Source: Streptomyces xylophagus (GTDB lineage Bacteria > Actinomycetota > Actinomycetes > Streptomycetales > Streptomycetaceae). From it: a stretch of 64,000 bases of DNA. Every line of letters begins with the position of its first letter. Positions within the stretch are counted from its first letter, which is position 1. This document shows, one piece after another, positions 1 to 7,617 of this stretch. The stretch lies in the NCBI RefSeq assembly GCF_000716435.1, contig NZ_JNWO01000023.1:1-64000 (forward strand), read 5' to 3'. Below the pieces are notes generated by a model. The model was not told the DNA's origin and searched no databases. It worked only from the letters and a program-made list of their open reading frames with translations. The translations under genes were made by a program, and so were the position numbers.

Positions 1-688
1 CGTTGGGCCACTCGCTTCTTTGTCAGTGTCGGGTTTCCGTGTCCCGAGTAAAGGGCGCTCCCTGCGGTCGCGTCGGCTGCGCCGATTCCGCTGCGCTCCA
101 CCCTTGACTCGGGCCGCGGAAACCCGTTTCAGAAGCGAGCGAGCGGCCCGGAAGGACGGGTGGCCAGGTAGGAAGCCCGTTGCCTGAACTGCCTTGCGGG
201 CCGGTGCGGTGGGGGCGCGTCAGCGCCTCGCCGGCACGCCGCGTCGGCTCAGCGGCCAACCGTGAGTGGGTGGGTGGGTGGGTGGGGGCAGCCGCATCGG
301 GGGATGGGGGTTGCTGGAAGCCGGGTCCCGGACTAGCCACTCACATACCCCATGACAGGTTAGAAATTACCCCAGCCTGCAGACCCCCCGGCCACCCGAT
401 GCCGGTGTCCTCACCAGCCCACCGGCCGTTGGCCGCTGAGCCTGCCCGGCGTGCCGGCGAGACGCGATCGCGCCCCCACCACACCGGCCCGCGACGCAGC
501 TCAGGCAAGGGGAGGCATGCCTGGGCCACCCGTTCCCCGGGGCCGCCCGCTCGCTTCTCAACCAGGCTGGAGTGCACCGAGTCAAGGGTGGAGCGAAGCG
601 GAATCGGCGCAGCCGACGCGACCGCAGGGAGCGCCCTTTACTCGGGGCACGGAAGCACGACACTGGCAAAGAAGCGGGCGGCCCAACG
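1..688. repeat. Large imperfect inverted repeat (arms of about 300 bp)
   Basis: The left arm (1 to about 315) is largely the reverse complement of the right arm (about 385 to 688), with a loop of about 70 bp centred near 345. The match is strongest over 40-112 against 577-650, which includes the stretch reading GCGCTCCCTGCGGTCGCG on the left arm, and it is interrupted by small indels and substitutions. The left arm reaches the window edge and may continue outside. No convincing gene lies in 1-780: the open frames here are mirror images of each other across the palindrome, as expected of a repeat rather than coding DNA. Confidence 0.8.
268..288 (+). other. G-quadruplex motif with single-T loops
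   Basis: Four GGG runs are separated by single T residues and followed by a run of five G. This is the pattern of a very stable parallel G-quadruplex. It lies at the inner end of the left arm of the inverted repeat and is not conserved in the right arm, so it probably arose by slippage of a GGGT unit. Confidence 0.6.
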
Positions 689-780
689 TTCACGTATCGA
701 CGCGCGCCCACCCCACTGACCCCCGGCCGCCCGCGACACCCCCAGGTAAGCGAATCCCACCCCCGACGCGTATAGGGAGT

Positions 781-1269
781 GTGAAGGAGCTGGAGTTCGC
801 GGAGTTCTACAGCAGCAGCCGGGACGTGTGCCTCAGGGCCGTGCTCGCCGGTGTGGGGGAGCGGCAGCTCGCCGAGGATCTGGTGGCTGAGGCGTTCACC
901 CGGGCGTGGGTGGCCTGGCCGAAAGTCGGGCGGCATCCGGCGCCCCGGGCATGGGTCGTGCGTACGGCGTTCAACACGCGTGTCTCGTGGTGGCGGCGGA
1001 GACGGCGCGAGGTGGCCCTCGATGACGCCGGGCAGGACCAAGCCGCACCCGCGGTCGCCGACGTCGGCCTCGACCCCGCGCTGCTCGTCCTGCTGCGCCA
1101 ACTGCCGCGCCGGCAGCGGGAGGTGATCGCCTTCCGGGTCTTCCTCGACCTCGACACCGAGGCGACGGCAAAGGCCCTGGGGATCGCGCCCGGCACCGTC
1201 ACCGCCCACCTGTCACGGGCCGTCGCGACCCTGCGCGGCCATCTCGTCACCCCGGAGGCCGGACCATGA
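781..1269 (+). CDS. ECF-type RNA polymerase sigma factor (SigE-like family)
   Basis: This 162-residue protein has a sigma-70 region 2 (about residues 5-70, including LAEDLVAEAFTRAW and a Trp/Arg-rich promoter-melting segment) and a region 4 helix-turn-helix (about 100-152, with LPRRQREVIAFR and TVTAHLSRAVATLR). These two regions define small extracytoplasmic-function sigma factors, which direct RNA polymerase to a limited set of promoters. I chose the GTG at 781 because the longer frame upstream runs through the inverted repeat. The start has only a weak GGGAG ribosome site very close to it. The stop overlaps the next gene as ATGA, so the two are translationally coupled, which is typical of a sigma factor and its regulator. 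Confidence 0.85.
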   Translation: MKELEFAEFYSSSRDVCLRAVLAGVGERQLAEDLVAEAFTRAWVAWPKVGRHPAPRAWVVRTAFNTRVSWWRRRRREVALDDAGQDQAAPAVADVGLDPALLVLLRQLPRRQREVIAFRVFLDLDTEATAKALGIAPGTVTAHLSRAVATLRGHLVTPEAGP

Positions 1270-1946
1270 CCGAACACGACACGAACGTAGACACGGACGT
1301 AACCGACGTACTCGACGTGCTGCGGACGTCGTTTGCCGACGTCACTCTCGACACCCCCGTCGAGCGAATCGCCGCCGCCGGACGCGCGCGGCGGAGCAGG
1401 CGGCGCGTAGTCGCCCTGGTGGGCGCGGTGGCCGTGACCGGGCTGGCGCTGGGCGTATCCACCTACGGCAACCCGTCCACGGCACCCCCGTCGGACGAAC
1501 TCGCCACCGGCGCGGGCACCGTGCACATCCACACCGCCGCCTACGCCGTCGACAGCCTCAAGAACGGTTCCATCAGGGTGAGTTGGGACAAGCAGGCCTA
1601 CTTCGACGATCACGCGGGGCTGGAGAAGGCGCTGGACGCGGCAGGGTTCCCGGTGCTCATGAAGGTGGGCGAGTTCTGCAGGGGGATCGATGACCCGGCG
1701 ACACTGGACCGGCACGGCTCCGGTCCCGGCGTCGAAAAGGTGCGCACGGCCCATCGGGAGGGTGACGACCGAGTCGTCTTCGACTTCCATCCCGCCGCCG
1801 TGCCCACCGGGAAGCAGTTGTTCATCGGTTACCTGTCGGCAGCTCAGCTGAAGATCACCGACGGACGGCCCGGTTCTGTCGAGCGCATCGTCCCTGCCGA
1901 CACAAGCCAGTTGACCTGCTCCAGCGACCTGCCGAAGTTCGGCTGA
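1266..1946 (+). CDS. Putative membrane-anchored partner of the ECF sigma factor
   Basis: The protein has 226 residues. The N-terminal 40 residues are soluble and acidic, then comes a basic stretch (RARRSRRR), one hydrophobic segment (about 47-65) and a C-terminal domain of about 160 residues probably outside the membrane. The ATGA overlap with the sigma gene and the one-pass topology suggest an anti-sigma factor or a co-regulated sensor. No zinc-binding HxxxCxxC motif is visible, so it is not a classical ZAS anti-sigma factor. I do not recognise the C-terminal domain. The function is inferred from position only. Confidence 0.6.
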   Translation: MTEHDTNVDTDVTDVLDVLRTSFADVTLDTPVERIAAAGRARRSRRRVVALVGAVAVTGLALGVSTYGNPSTAPPSDELATGAGTVHIHTAAYAVDSLKNGSIRVSWDKQAYFDDHAGLEKALDAAGFPVLMKVGEFCRGIDDPATLDRHGSGPGVEKVRTAHREGDDRVVFDFHPAAVPTGKQLFIGYLSAAQLKITDGRPGSVERIVPADTSQLTCSSDLPKFG

Positions 1947-1954
1947 CCCGAGGA

Positions 1955-1995
1955 GAGGGCCAAAGAGAGGGGCCAAAGAGGGAGGCCAAAGAGGG
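1955..1995. repeat. Short purine-rich tandem repeat
   Basis: Three copies of a unit of about 14 bp containing GGCCAAAGAG lie between the stop of the membrane protein and the terminator hairpin. They look like slippage products. Confidence 0.6.
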
Positions 1996-2027
1996 GGCTC
2001 CGCAGCCAGGTCTACGGCTGCGGAGCC
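1996..2027. terminator. Bidirectional terminator hairpin
   Basis: A perfect 12-bp stem (GGCTCCGCAGCC paired with GGCTGCGGAGCC) encloses an 8-nt loop. It sits between two convergent genes and overlaps the last codons and stop of the minus-strand gene ending at 2012. It has no U-tract, as is common for actinobacterial terminators. Confidence 0.65.
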
Positions 2028-2650
2028 AGCACCGCGTAGTCCGCGAAGCTGCGGCGGTAGCGGGTGTGCCGGGTCTCCTGGGTGTGCTTGCGCTGCCATT
2101 CCTCTACGGTCGCCGGGTCGCCGCACGGTCCGGACGCGGCGCCGCAGTCGTCCTCGTCGCCGGAGACGCAACGGGCCTCGTACTCCGGTTCCGCGCCCGG
2201 GTCCTGCACGATCGCGTACGGCACGAACCGGAAGATGCGTCGGTGCCGCCGCGCGTCGTGGTCGCGGTGCTGGTGCCGGCGCAGCAGGACGTTCGCGTCG
2301 GTCTCGGCGGTGCCGTCACCGCGGGCGCGGGCGTCGTGCCGGAGTGCGGCGAGGTCGGCGCAGGACGGGCAGTCGGGGACGGGGGAGGGCGGCGTACTGA
2401 TGTCGTAGGGCACCGAATTCCCTTCCCCCGAGCGGGAGTTGGCTGCCTTCACGCTCGCACTCAGCCGTTCCTCCGGCGTCGCGGGGCGTACGGACCCCGG
2501 GTTGGCCTCCCACTCCCGGCCGCCGCCGACGGGGCGCAACATCGCGTAGGGGCCTGCTTTGCCTAGGTACTCACCCACCTTGTTCGTACTGGCGTCGTAA
2601 ACGAGCGTTCCTTGTTCGATCTGATTCGCGATCGGCTCAACCATGTTCAC
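2012..2650 (-). CDS. Composite small protein with C-terminal DUF7848-like domain
   Basis: This 212-residue protein reads like three small Streptomyces proteins joined in frame. Residues 1-71 are a charged module starting MNMVEPIANQIEQG. Residues about 80-125 include a CxxC-type segment (PDCPSCADLAALRHDARARG) and a His/Arg-rich stretch. Residues about 135-212 (FRFVPYAIVQDP, EARCVSGDEDDCGAASGP, HTQETRHTRYRRSF) match what I recall as DUF7848. Such modules often occur as separate short ORFs near XRE/DUF397 loci, and an XRE gene is divergent from this one. The start is GTG at 2650, with an ATG two codons later. The function is unknown. Confidence 0.6.
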   Translation of the reverse strand: MNMVEPIANQIEQGTLVYDASTNKVGEYLGKAGPYAMLRPVGGGREWEANPGSVRPATPEERLSASVKAANSRSGEGNSVPYDISTPPSPVPDCPSCADLAALRHDARARGDGTAETDANVLLRRHQHRDHDARRHRRIFRFVPYAIVQDPGAEPEYEARCVSGDEDDCGAASGPCGDPATVEEWQRKHTQETRHTRYRRSFADYAVLAPQP

Positions 2651-2761
2651 TCCGGGGCCACTTCATCACTCTGGGTGTATTGAGAGTCGCGTAGGGGAAC
2701 GGTGCGTATCAATGCTTGACGCGTGCCACTGGGCCATTGCCACGGAGGGGAGGCCGGTTCT

Positions 2762-3706
2762 GTGACCCAGCGAAATGCGGAGGCCACGGGCGGGGTCAGT
2801 AACGCGGTGCTGTTCGGCGACCTGTTACGCCACTATCGCGAGGCCGCGTTGCTCACCCAGGAGGCGTTGGGGAGAGAGATCCCGTGCGACCGTTCGCATG
2901 TGGCCAAGGTGGAGGCCGGGACGCGGGTTCCGCAGGAGTCGTTCGCCAAGAAGTGCGATGAAGTCCTGGGTACGGGTGGGGTGTTGCTGCGCATGTGGCG
3001 GCACATCGACTGGTATCCGGAAGTGCAGCACCCTGATTGGTTCGAGCGGCGGGCTGAGATGGATGCGCGGGCCATGGCGCTGCGGGAGTATCAAGACCAG
3101 GTCATCCCGGGCCTGTTGCAGACTCCGGGCTATGCGCACGCGCTGTTCAGCCGTAGCCGCACGGACGTTGACGAGATCGAGTCGCGTGTCCGGGCCTGGT
3201 TGAGCCGTCAGCCGCGCTTCCTGACCGACGAAGGCCCGCTGTATGTCGCCGTCCTGGACGAGAGCTGTCTGCGCAACGCGGTGGGCAGCCCGGAGGTCAT
3301 GCGGGACCAGTGCGCCCATCTACTGAGTGTCGGTCGGCGTCCCAACGTCCGTATCCAGGTGGCTCCAGCAGGTCTCTTCGGACTCATTCGCCCCCGCAAC
3401 TCGATGTCGTTGATCGAGCTGCCGGATGGGCGGTGGGTGTATTCGGAATCCCTGGACCGTGGCCACTTCAACAACGATCCGACCACCTTCGCGCGCCACA
3501 GCCAGACCTATGATGTGCTCAGGGCGGACATTCCGTCGGCCCGCGAATCCGCCGCTCTGATCAGCGACGTGATGGAGGGGTACGAGCACCATGGACAGGC
3601 ACGACCTCAACGCGGCGACCTGGATCAAGAGCAGCTACAGCGGCGACAACGGCGGCAACTGCGTAGAAATCGCCCCCGCTTTCCCCGCCGCGGTGCCGGT
3701 GCGTGA
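2762..3706 (+). CDS. XRE-family regulator with DUF5753 domain
   Basis: The protein has an N-terminal Cro/C1-type helix-turn-helix (about residues 15-70, with LLTQEALGREIPCDRSHVAK) and a DUF5753 domain (about 85-270, with EYQDQVIPGLLQTPGYA). This architecture is very common in Streptomyces next to DUF397 proteins, and some such pairs influence development and antibiotic production. I chose GTG at 2762 because GGAGGGGAGG lies just upstream. The frame does not stop near the usual end. It runs 116 bp into the DUF397 gene and adds an Arg/Gln-rich tail of about 38 residues that is an out-of-frame reading of that gene. Confidence 0.88.
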   Translation: MTQRNAEATGGVSNAVLFGDLLRHYREAALLTQEALGREIPCDRSHVAKVEAGTRVPQESFAKKCDEVLGTGGVLLRMWRHIDWYPEVQHPDWFERRAEMDARAMALREYQDQVIPGLLQTPGYAHALFSRSRTDVDEIESRVRAWLSRQPRFLTDEGPLYVAVLDESCLRNAVGSPEVMRDQCAHLLSVGRRPNVRIQVAPAGLFGLIRPRNSMSLIELPDGRWVYSESLDRGHFNNDPTTFARHSQTYDVLRADIPSARESAALISDVMEGYEHHGQARPQRGDLDQEQLQRRQRRQLRRNRPRFPRRGAGA

Positions 3707-3782
3707 CAGCAAGGTGGTTGAGGGCCCGGTGCTGATGATCACCCGTTCAGCGTGGTCGGCATTCACGACGGCACTGCGATAA
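3591..3782 (+). CDS. DUF397 domain protein
   Basis: This 63-residue protein has the family signature WIKSSYSGDNGGNCVEIA, followed by VPVRDSK and a C-terminal SAWSAF segment. DUF397 proteins pair with XRE/DUF5753 regulators and are thought to act as small partners or antagonists of them. It overlaps the end of the XRE frame by 116 bp, so the two must be co-transcribed and coupled. Confidence 0.9.
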   Translation: MDRHDLNAATWIKSSYSGDNGGNCVEIAPAFPAAVPVRDSKVVEGPVLMITRSAWSAFTTALR

Positions 3783-3797
3783 CAAGCGGTCAGTGAG

Positions 3798-3850
3798 GCG
3801 CCCCTTCAGGGGCGCGGGGAACTGCGCGCCCAGCCCCCACGGGCCCGCAG
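3798..3850. repeat. Dispersed Streptomyces repeat with hairpin, copy 1
   Basis: It opens with a hairpin (GCGCCCC-TTCA-GGGGCGC, 3798-3815) and continues GGGGAACTGCGCGCCCAGCC. A second copy lies at 33772-33810. From memory, this sequence recurs downstream of many Streptomyces genes. Here it separates the convergent DUF397 and oxidoreductase genes and probably acts as a terminator. Confidence 0.7.
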
Positions 3851-3863
3851 CGAACAACCCTCA

Positions 3864-4838
3864 TCAGCCCACCCTGAGCAGCAACTTCCCCACACTCGTC
3901 CGCGCCCCCATCACCCGATGCGCCTCCGCCGCCTCCTCCAACCCGAACTCCCCAGTCACGGGCAAAGACACCACACCGGCGACCACCGTCGCGAACGCCC
4001 GCTCGGTCAGGGCTCGTAGCGCCGCCGGGTCCGTCTGCGCCAGGGTCAGGATCGAGAAGCCGGAGACGGACAGGGCGCCGGGATACAGCTCGGGTTGGCC
4101 CACCTGCCACGGTGCCGCCGAGCTCGCGTTGCCGAAGGAGACCAGGCGGCCGTAGGTCGCGAGGGACGCCAGGCCGGCGCGCAATGTGTCGCCGCCTACA
4201 GGGTCCAGCGCGAGATCGACTCCACGCCCGCCCGTCGCCACCCGCACCGGCGCCTCGAACTCGCCCACGAACACCTCGTCGTAGCCGTACCCCCGCGCGA
4301 ACTCCGCCTTCGCCGCGCCCGATACGACCCCGTAAACCGCCCCGGCCCCCGCCGCCCGCGCCAACTGCCCCACCACCGTGCCGATTCCGCCCGCCGCGCC
4401 CTGCACGAGGATCGTCTCGCCGGGTTGCAGTCGGCCCACCGTGTGGACGAGGGCGTACGCGGTCGGAAGGACGGTGGGGAGGGTGGCGGCCGTGCGGAGG
4501 TCGATGCCTTCGGGGAGCGGGAAGACGGTCACCGCGTCGGCGACGGCCACGTCCGCGTAGGCGCCGCCCGCCGTGAGGGCGACGACCTCCTGGCCCACGG
4601 TCAGGCCGTCGGAGACGCCCGCGCCGATCTCCCGTACCCGCCCCGAGACCTCAAGTCCCGGTACGAACGGGAGACTTGGCACCCGGTACCCCTCGGACCG
4701 CGCCTTCAGGTCGGCGAAGTTCACCCCGGTGTACGCCACGTCGACGCTCACCTGGCCGGGGCCGGGCCGCGGGACCTCCGTCTCGACGACCTTCAGAACC
4801 TCGGGACCGCCGTACTCCTGGACCTCGACCGCGCGCAT
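3864..4838 (-). CDS. Zinc-type alcohol dehydrogenase / NADPH:quinone oxidoreductase (MDR family)
   Basis: This medium-chain dehydrogenase/reductase of 324 residues has an N-terminal GroES-like domain (VNFADLKARSEGY) and a Rossmann domain with the NADP-binding glycine motif QGAAGGIGTVVGQLA. No catalytic or structural zinc Cys set is visible, which places it in the quinone-oxidoreductase branch. It probably reduces quinones or reactive enones with NADPH. The start at 4838 is preferred over the GTG nine bases upstream because it is better spaced from GAGGGG. It is divergent from an ArsR-family gene and shares a 50-bp palindrome with it, so ArsR-type repression is likely. Confidence 0.85.
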   Translation of the reverse strand: MRAVEVQEYGGPEVLKVVETEVPRPGPGQVSVDVAYTGVNFADLKARSEGYRVPSLPFVPGLEVSGRVREIGAGVSDGLTVGQEVVALTAGGAYADVAVADAVTVFPLPEGIDLRTAATLPTVLPTAYALVHTVGRLQPGETILVQGAAGGIGTVVGQLARAAGAGAVYGVVSGAAKAEFARGYGYDEVFVGEFEAPVRVATGGRGVDLALDPVGGDTLRAGLASLATYGRLVSFGNASSAAPWQVGQPELYPGALSVSGFSILTLAQTDPAALRALTERAFATVVAGVVSLPVTGEFGLEEAAEAHRVMGARTSVGKLLLRVG

Positions 4839-4858
4839 GCCACACACCCCTCGCTCGA

Positions 4859-4908
4859 CTGTTCAATGAAAAGCGAACACTCGCGAGTGTATGGTTTTCA
4901 TCGAACAG
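4859..4908. promoter_or_regulatory. 50-bp near-perfect palindrome, probable operator of the ArsR-type regulator
   Basis: The outer arms CTGTTC/GAACAG, middle arms ATGAAAA/TTTTCAT and centre ACACTCGCGAGTGT are symmetrical around 4883.5, with only a few mismatches. It occupies most of the 96-bp divergent intergenic region and lies 20 bp from the oxidoreductase start and 26 bp from the ArsR start. This is the expected place for a shared operator. Confidence 0.8.
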
Positions 4909-4934
4909 TCGGCAAGGGGGAGCAGGAGGCGGGC

Positions 4935-5297
4935 ATGGCGCAGCGAACCGGCACCACCGGAAGTCATAGGGCCGCCCCCGAACACACCCACCCCGGCGAC
5001 GTCCCCGTACAGACCGCCCTCGCCGCCCTCGCCGACCCCGTACGCCTCACCCTCGTAAGGGAGTTGGCGGGTTCGGCGGAGTGGTCGCGGGCCTGCGGCA
5101 GCTTCGACGTGCCCGTCGGCAAGGCCGCGCTGAGTCATCACTTCGCCGTGTTGCGGGGGGCGGGGATCGTGGAGCAGCGGGACGAGGGGCCCAAGCGGGT
5201 CAACCGGCTGCGGAGGGACGAGTTCGAGGCCCGTTTCCCGGGGCTGCTGGAACTCGTCCTGCGGGAGGACCGACGGCAGGACCGGCGGGAGGACTGA
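4935..5297 (+). CDS. ArsR-family winged-helix regulator
   Basis: This 120-residue protein has a winged-helix domain (about residues 25-110): TALAALADPVRLTLVRELA is followed by a recognition region KAALSHHFAVLRGAGIV and a wing with RDEGPKRVNRLRRDEFE. The Cys pairs of metal-sensing members are absent; only one Cys is visible. It therefore more likely senses an organic or redox signal. The ATG at 4935 has an ideal AGGAGG seven bases upstream. The preceding palindrome and the divergent oxidoreductase suggest autoregulation and repression of that enzyme. Confidence 0.88.
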   Translation: MAQRTGTTGSHRAAPEHTHPGDVPVQTALAALADPVRLTLVRELAGSAEWSRACGSFDVPVGKAALSHHFAVLRGAGIVEQRDEGPKRVNRLRRDEFEARFPGLLELVLREDRRQDRRED

Positions 5298-5349
5298 ACG
5301 CCTCCGGCCCCTCCGCCGTCACAGTGCCGAGCGAACCGATGGAGGGGGC

Positions 5350-6006
5350 ATGAAGAAGTACGTGAAGCACTGCCTGTGGGCCTTCGTGGCCGTCACGGTC
5401 GTCGCCGTGGCCGTCCTGGTGGCACTGACCGTGCACGGGCTCCGCAATCTGGGCGCCGAATCCGGCTCCGGCTCCGGCTCCGACTCCGTGGCCGGCGCCC
5501 GGCCGAAGTCCGACACCGGGTCCGTGCGGAAATGCGTCGGCACCCGCCCCCTCGGCAGCCTCCCCGCCGGCGAGGACGGCTCCCCGATGGAGCGCGTCGT
5601 CGCCCGCATGGACAAGCTGGCGGAGGCCAAGCGCTACAGCGCCGTCTACACCGGCCTCTCCGTCGACGAGGACACCCAGTCCGTCGACGTGTGGCGCGTC
5701 CCCTCAGCCGCCTTCGACGCCGAGGTGTGCGGATCCGCCGTGAAGGGCGCGACCGTGCGGCTCCACGACGCCGACGTCGGCCGTAAGACCCTCGACGCGC
5801 TGTCCGACCGGATCGGCGACGACATGAAGCGCTGGGACGGCACCTTCGAGATGCGCGAAGTCGGCGTGGACGAACGGGGGTTCGTCCAGGTCGGGGTCGA
5901 CGACCCCGACCAGGCCGAGCCGATCATCAAGAAGGCTTACGGGGCGAAGAACGCCCGGTACATCAAGGTCGAGCACGTGGATCAGGCGTCGGCCTTGCTC
6001 GGCTGA
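5350..6006 (+). CDS. Membrane-anchored hypothetical protein
   Basis: The protein has 218 residues. It has a short basic N-terminus, one hydrophobic helix (about 9-30), a Gly/Ser-rich spacer (SGSGSGSDS) and a soluble domain of about 165 residues, probably extracytoplasmic, with two Cys. The start has a strong GGAGGGGG site. The gene converges on the permease gene and the two overlap by 25 bp at their 3' ends. I do not recognise the family. Confidence 0.65.
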   Translation: MKKYVKHCLWAFVAVTVVAVAVLVALTVHGLRNLGAESGSGSGSDSVAGARPKSDTGSVRKCVGTRPLGSLPAGEDGSPMERVVARMDKLAEAKRYSAVYTGLSVDEDTQSVDVWRVPSAAFDAEVCGSAVKGATVRLHDADVGRKTLDALSDRIGDDMKRWDGTFEMREVGVDERGFVQVGVDDPDQAEPIIKKAYGAKNARYIKVEHVDQASALLG

Positions 6007-7415
6007 GACTGTGGCTCGACCGGTGCCTTCTTCCCCAGCACCGAACGCAGCACCACATACAGCACCGCACTCAGGATGAAGCCCACGATCGGCGTGCTGT
6101 CCCCGAACGACGGCCAGTGCTTCGGGACGTAGCCGACGTAGTCCTCCTGGTTGGAGAACAGCGGGACCGACACCGCGACGCCGATCAACAGGGCTGCCAG
6201 GCCGGGCCAGTTGGTGAACTTGGGGTCGGTCAGGCGGGGAGCCAGTTCCTCGGTGGGGATGCGGGACTGGAACCAGCGCTCCACCAGGACCACGCCCAGC
6301 CAGGGCGCCACCCAGTACGCGATGACCAGCAGGAACGCCTCGTACGCCGAACCCGCGTCGGACAGTGACGCCCACGCCGCCGCTGTACCGGCCACGCCCG
6401 ACACCACGACCAGGACGCTGCGGTTCAGCCAGGCGGGGAGCTTCAGGCCGAGCGCGGTGAGGGAGATCGCGCCGGAGTAGACGTTGAGGGCGTTCGCCGA
6501 GATCGCGCCGAGGATGATCGCGATCAGCACCAAGTCGCCCAGCCAGCCCGGGAGATGGCCCGTGAAGGCTGCGGTGGGAGTCGCGTCCTTCGGGGCGACG
6601 AGGGTTGCCGACGCCGCGCCCATGACGGCGACGAGCGTGACCGACACGAACAGGCCGACCGCCGGGTAGAGGATCGTCTTGAACCTGTTCGCCGTCCGGG
6701 GGAGGTAGCGCGAGTAGTCCGTCGCGTACGGGTTCCAGCCCGCCGCGTAGCCCCAGGACGCGCTGAGCGCCAGCAGGAAGCCGCCGATGCCGCCGCCCGC
6801 GCCGCTCCCGCCGAGGTGCGCGTCCTTGAAGGTCCACACGCCGGCCAGCAGGAAGATCACCGCGAGCGCCGGGAACGCGTACTTCTCGAAGGTGTGCACG
6901 AAGTTGTGGCCGATGAAGCCGATCAGGATCTCCGCCACGACCACCAGGAGCAGGGAGGGCAGGGGGCGTAGGCCTGTGAGGGTGTTCAGCGCGAACGCCG
7001 CGCTCACGCTGTTCACCGCGAACCAACCGACGCCCGCCACAAGGCCGTTGGCCGCCGACGGGATGATGTTGCCGCGGAAGCCGAAGGAGAAGCGGCCGAT
7101 CACCATCTGCGGGACGCCGAAGCGCGGGCCGTCCAGGGAGAGGAAGCCCTGCGTGATCGCGCCGAGGCCCGTGCCCAGCACGATCGCGGCGGTCGCCTGC
7201 CAGAAGCTCAGGCCGAAGAAGAGGACCGAGATCACGCCGATGTAGACGGTCGCGAACTCGATGTTCGGGGAGGCCCAGGTCCACAGGAGCTGGAGCGGGC
7301 TGCCGTGCCGTTCGGCGTCGGGGATCGGTTCGGCACCCGCCGTCTCGACGGCGATGACCTTGTCACCGTATTCGGGGGCGAGGGTGCCGGTTGAGTCGGC
7401 GGGAGCAGTCGTCAT
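5982..7415 (-). CDS. NCS1-family cytosine/purine permease (CodB-like)
   Basis: This 477-residue protein has about 12 membrane segments and NCS1 landmarks: an early WASPNIEFATVYIG segment, then GPRFGVPQMVIGRFSFG and GWNPYATDYSRYLP. NCS1 carriers import cytosine, purines, hydantoins or related nucleobases with H+ or Na+. I start it at the ATG at 7415; longer readings run through the promoter region. It is divergent from the EamA gene with a 202-bp spacer. No nucleobase catabolic gene is adjacent, so the substrate cannot be fixed. Confidence 0.88.
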   Translation of the reverse strand: MTTAPADSTGTLAPEYGDKVIAVETAGAEPIPDAERHGSPLQLLWTWASPNIEFATVYIGVISVLFFGLSFWQATAAIVLGTGLGAITQGFLSLDGPRFGVPQMVIGRFSFGFRGNIIPSAANGLVAGVGWFAVNSVSAAFALNTLTGLRPLPSLLLVVVAEILIGFIGHNFVHTFEKYAFPALAVIFLLAGVWTFKDAHLGGSGAGGGIGGFLLALSASWGYAAGWNPYATDYSRYLPRTANRFKTILYPAVGLFVSVTLVAVMGAASATLVAPKDATPTAAFTGHLPGWLGDLVLIAIILGAISANALNVYSGAISLTALGLKLPAWLNRSVLVVVSGVAGTAAAWASLSDAGSAYEAFLLVIAYWVAPWLGVVLVERWFQSRIPTEELAPRLTDPKFTNWPGLAALLIGVAVSVPLFSNQEDYVGYVPKHWPSFGDSTPIVGFILSAVLYVVLRSVLGKKAPVEPQSQPSKADA

Positions 7416-7617
7416 GCGAGGTAAGTGTCCGGTTCCTGCCGGTCCGGGCCCAGAGGCGCATTGTCCGCATCGGGAGCCTCGGCGGCGTACAACCTGCACG
7501 TATGCCTGTGCGTACACCTGTGTGACCTGCCGCCATCGCCTCGGTCGATGGGGGCATCGGAAGGACGCCTCGCTGGCCCGTCGCCCCGCCCCGGTACCCG
7601 CTCGTAGCTTCGTCCCC

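Noticed and set aside
367..1209. 280-codon minus-strand frame across the repeat and the sigma gene
   Set aside because: It is antisense to the sigma factor and to the inverted repeat and has no conserved domain. It is a GC-rich shadow frame.
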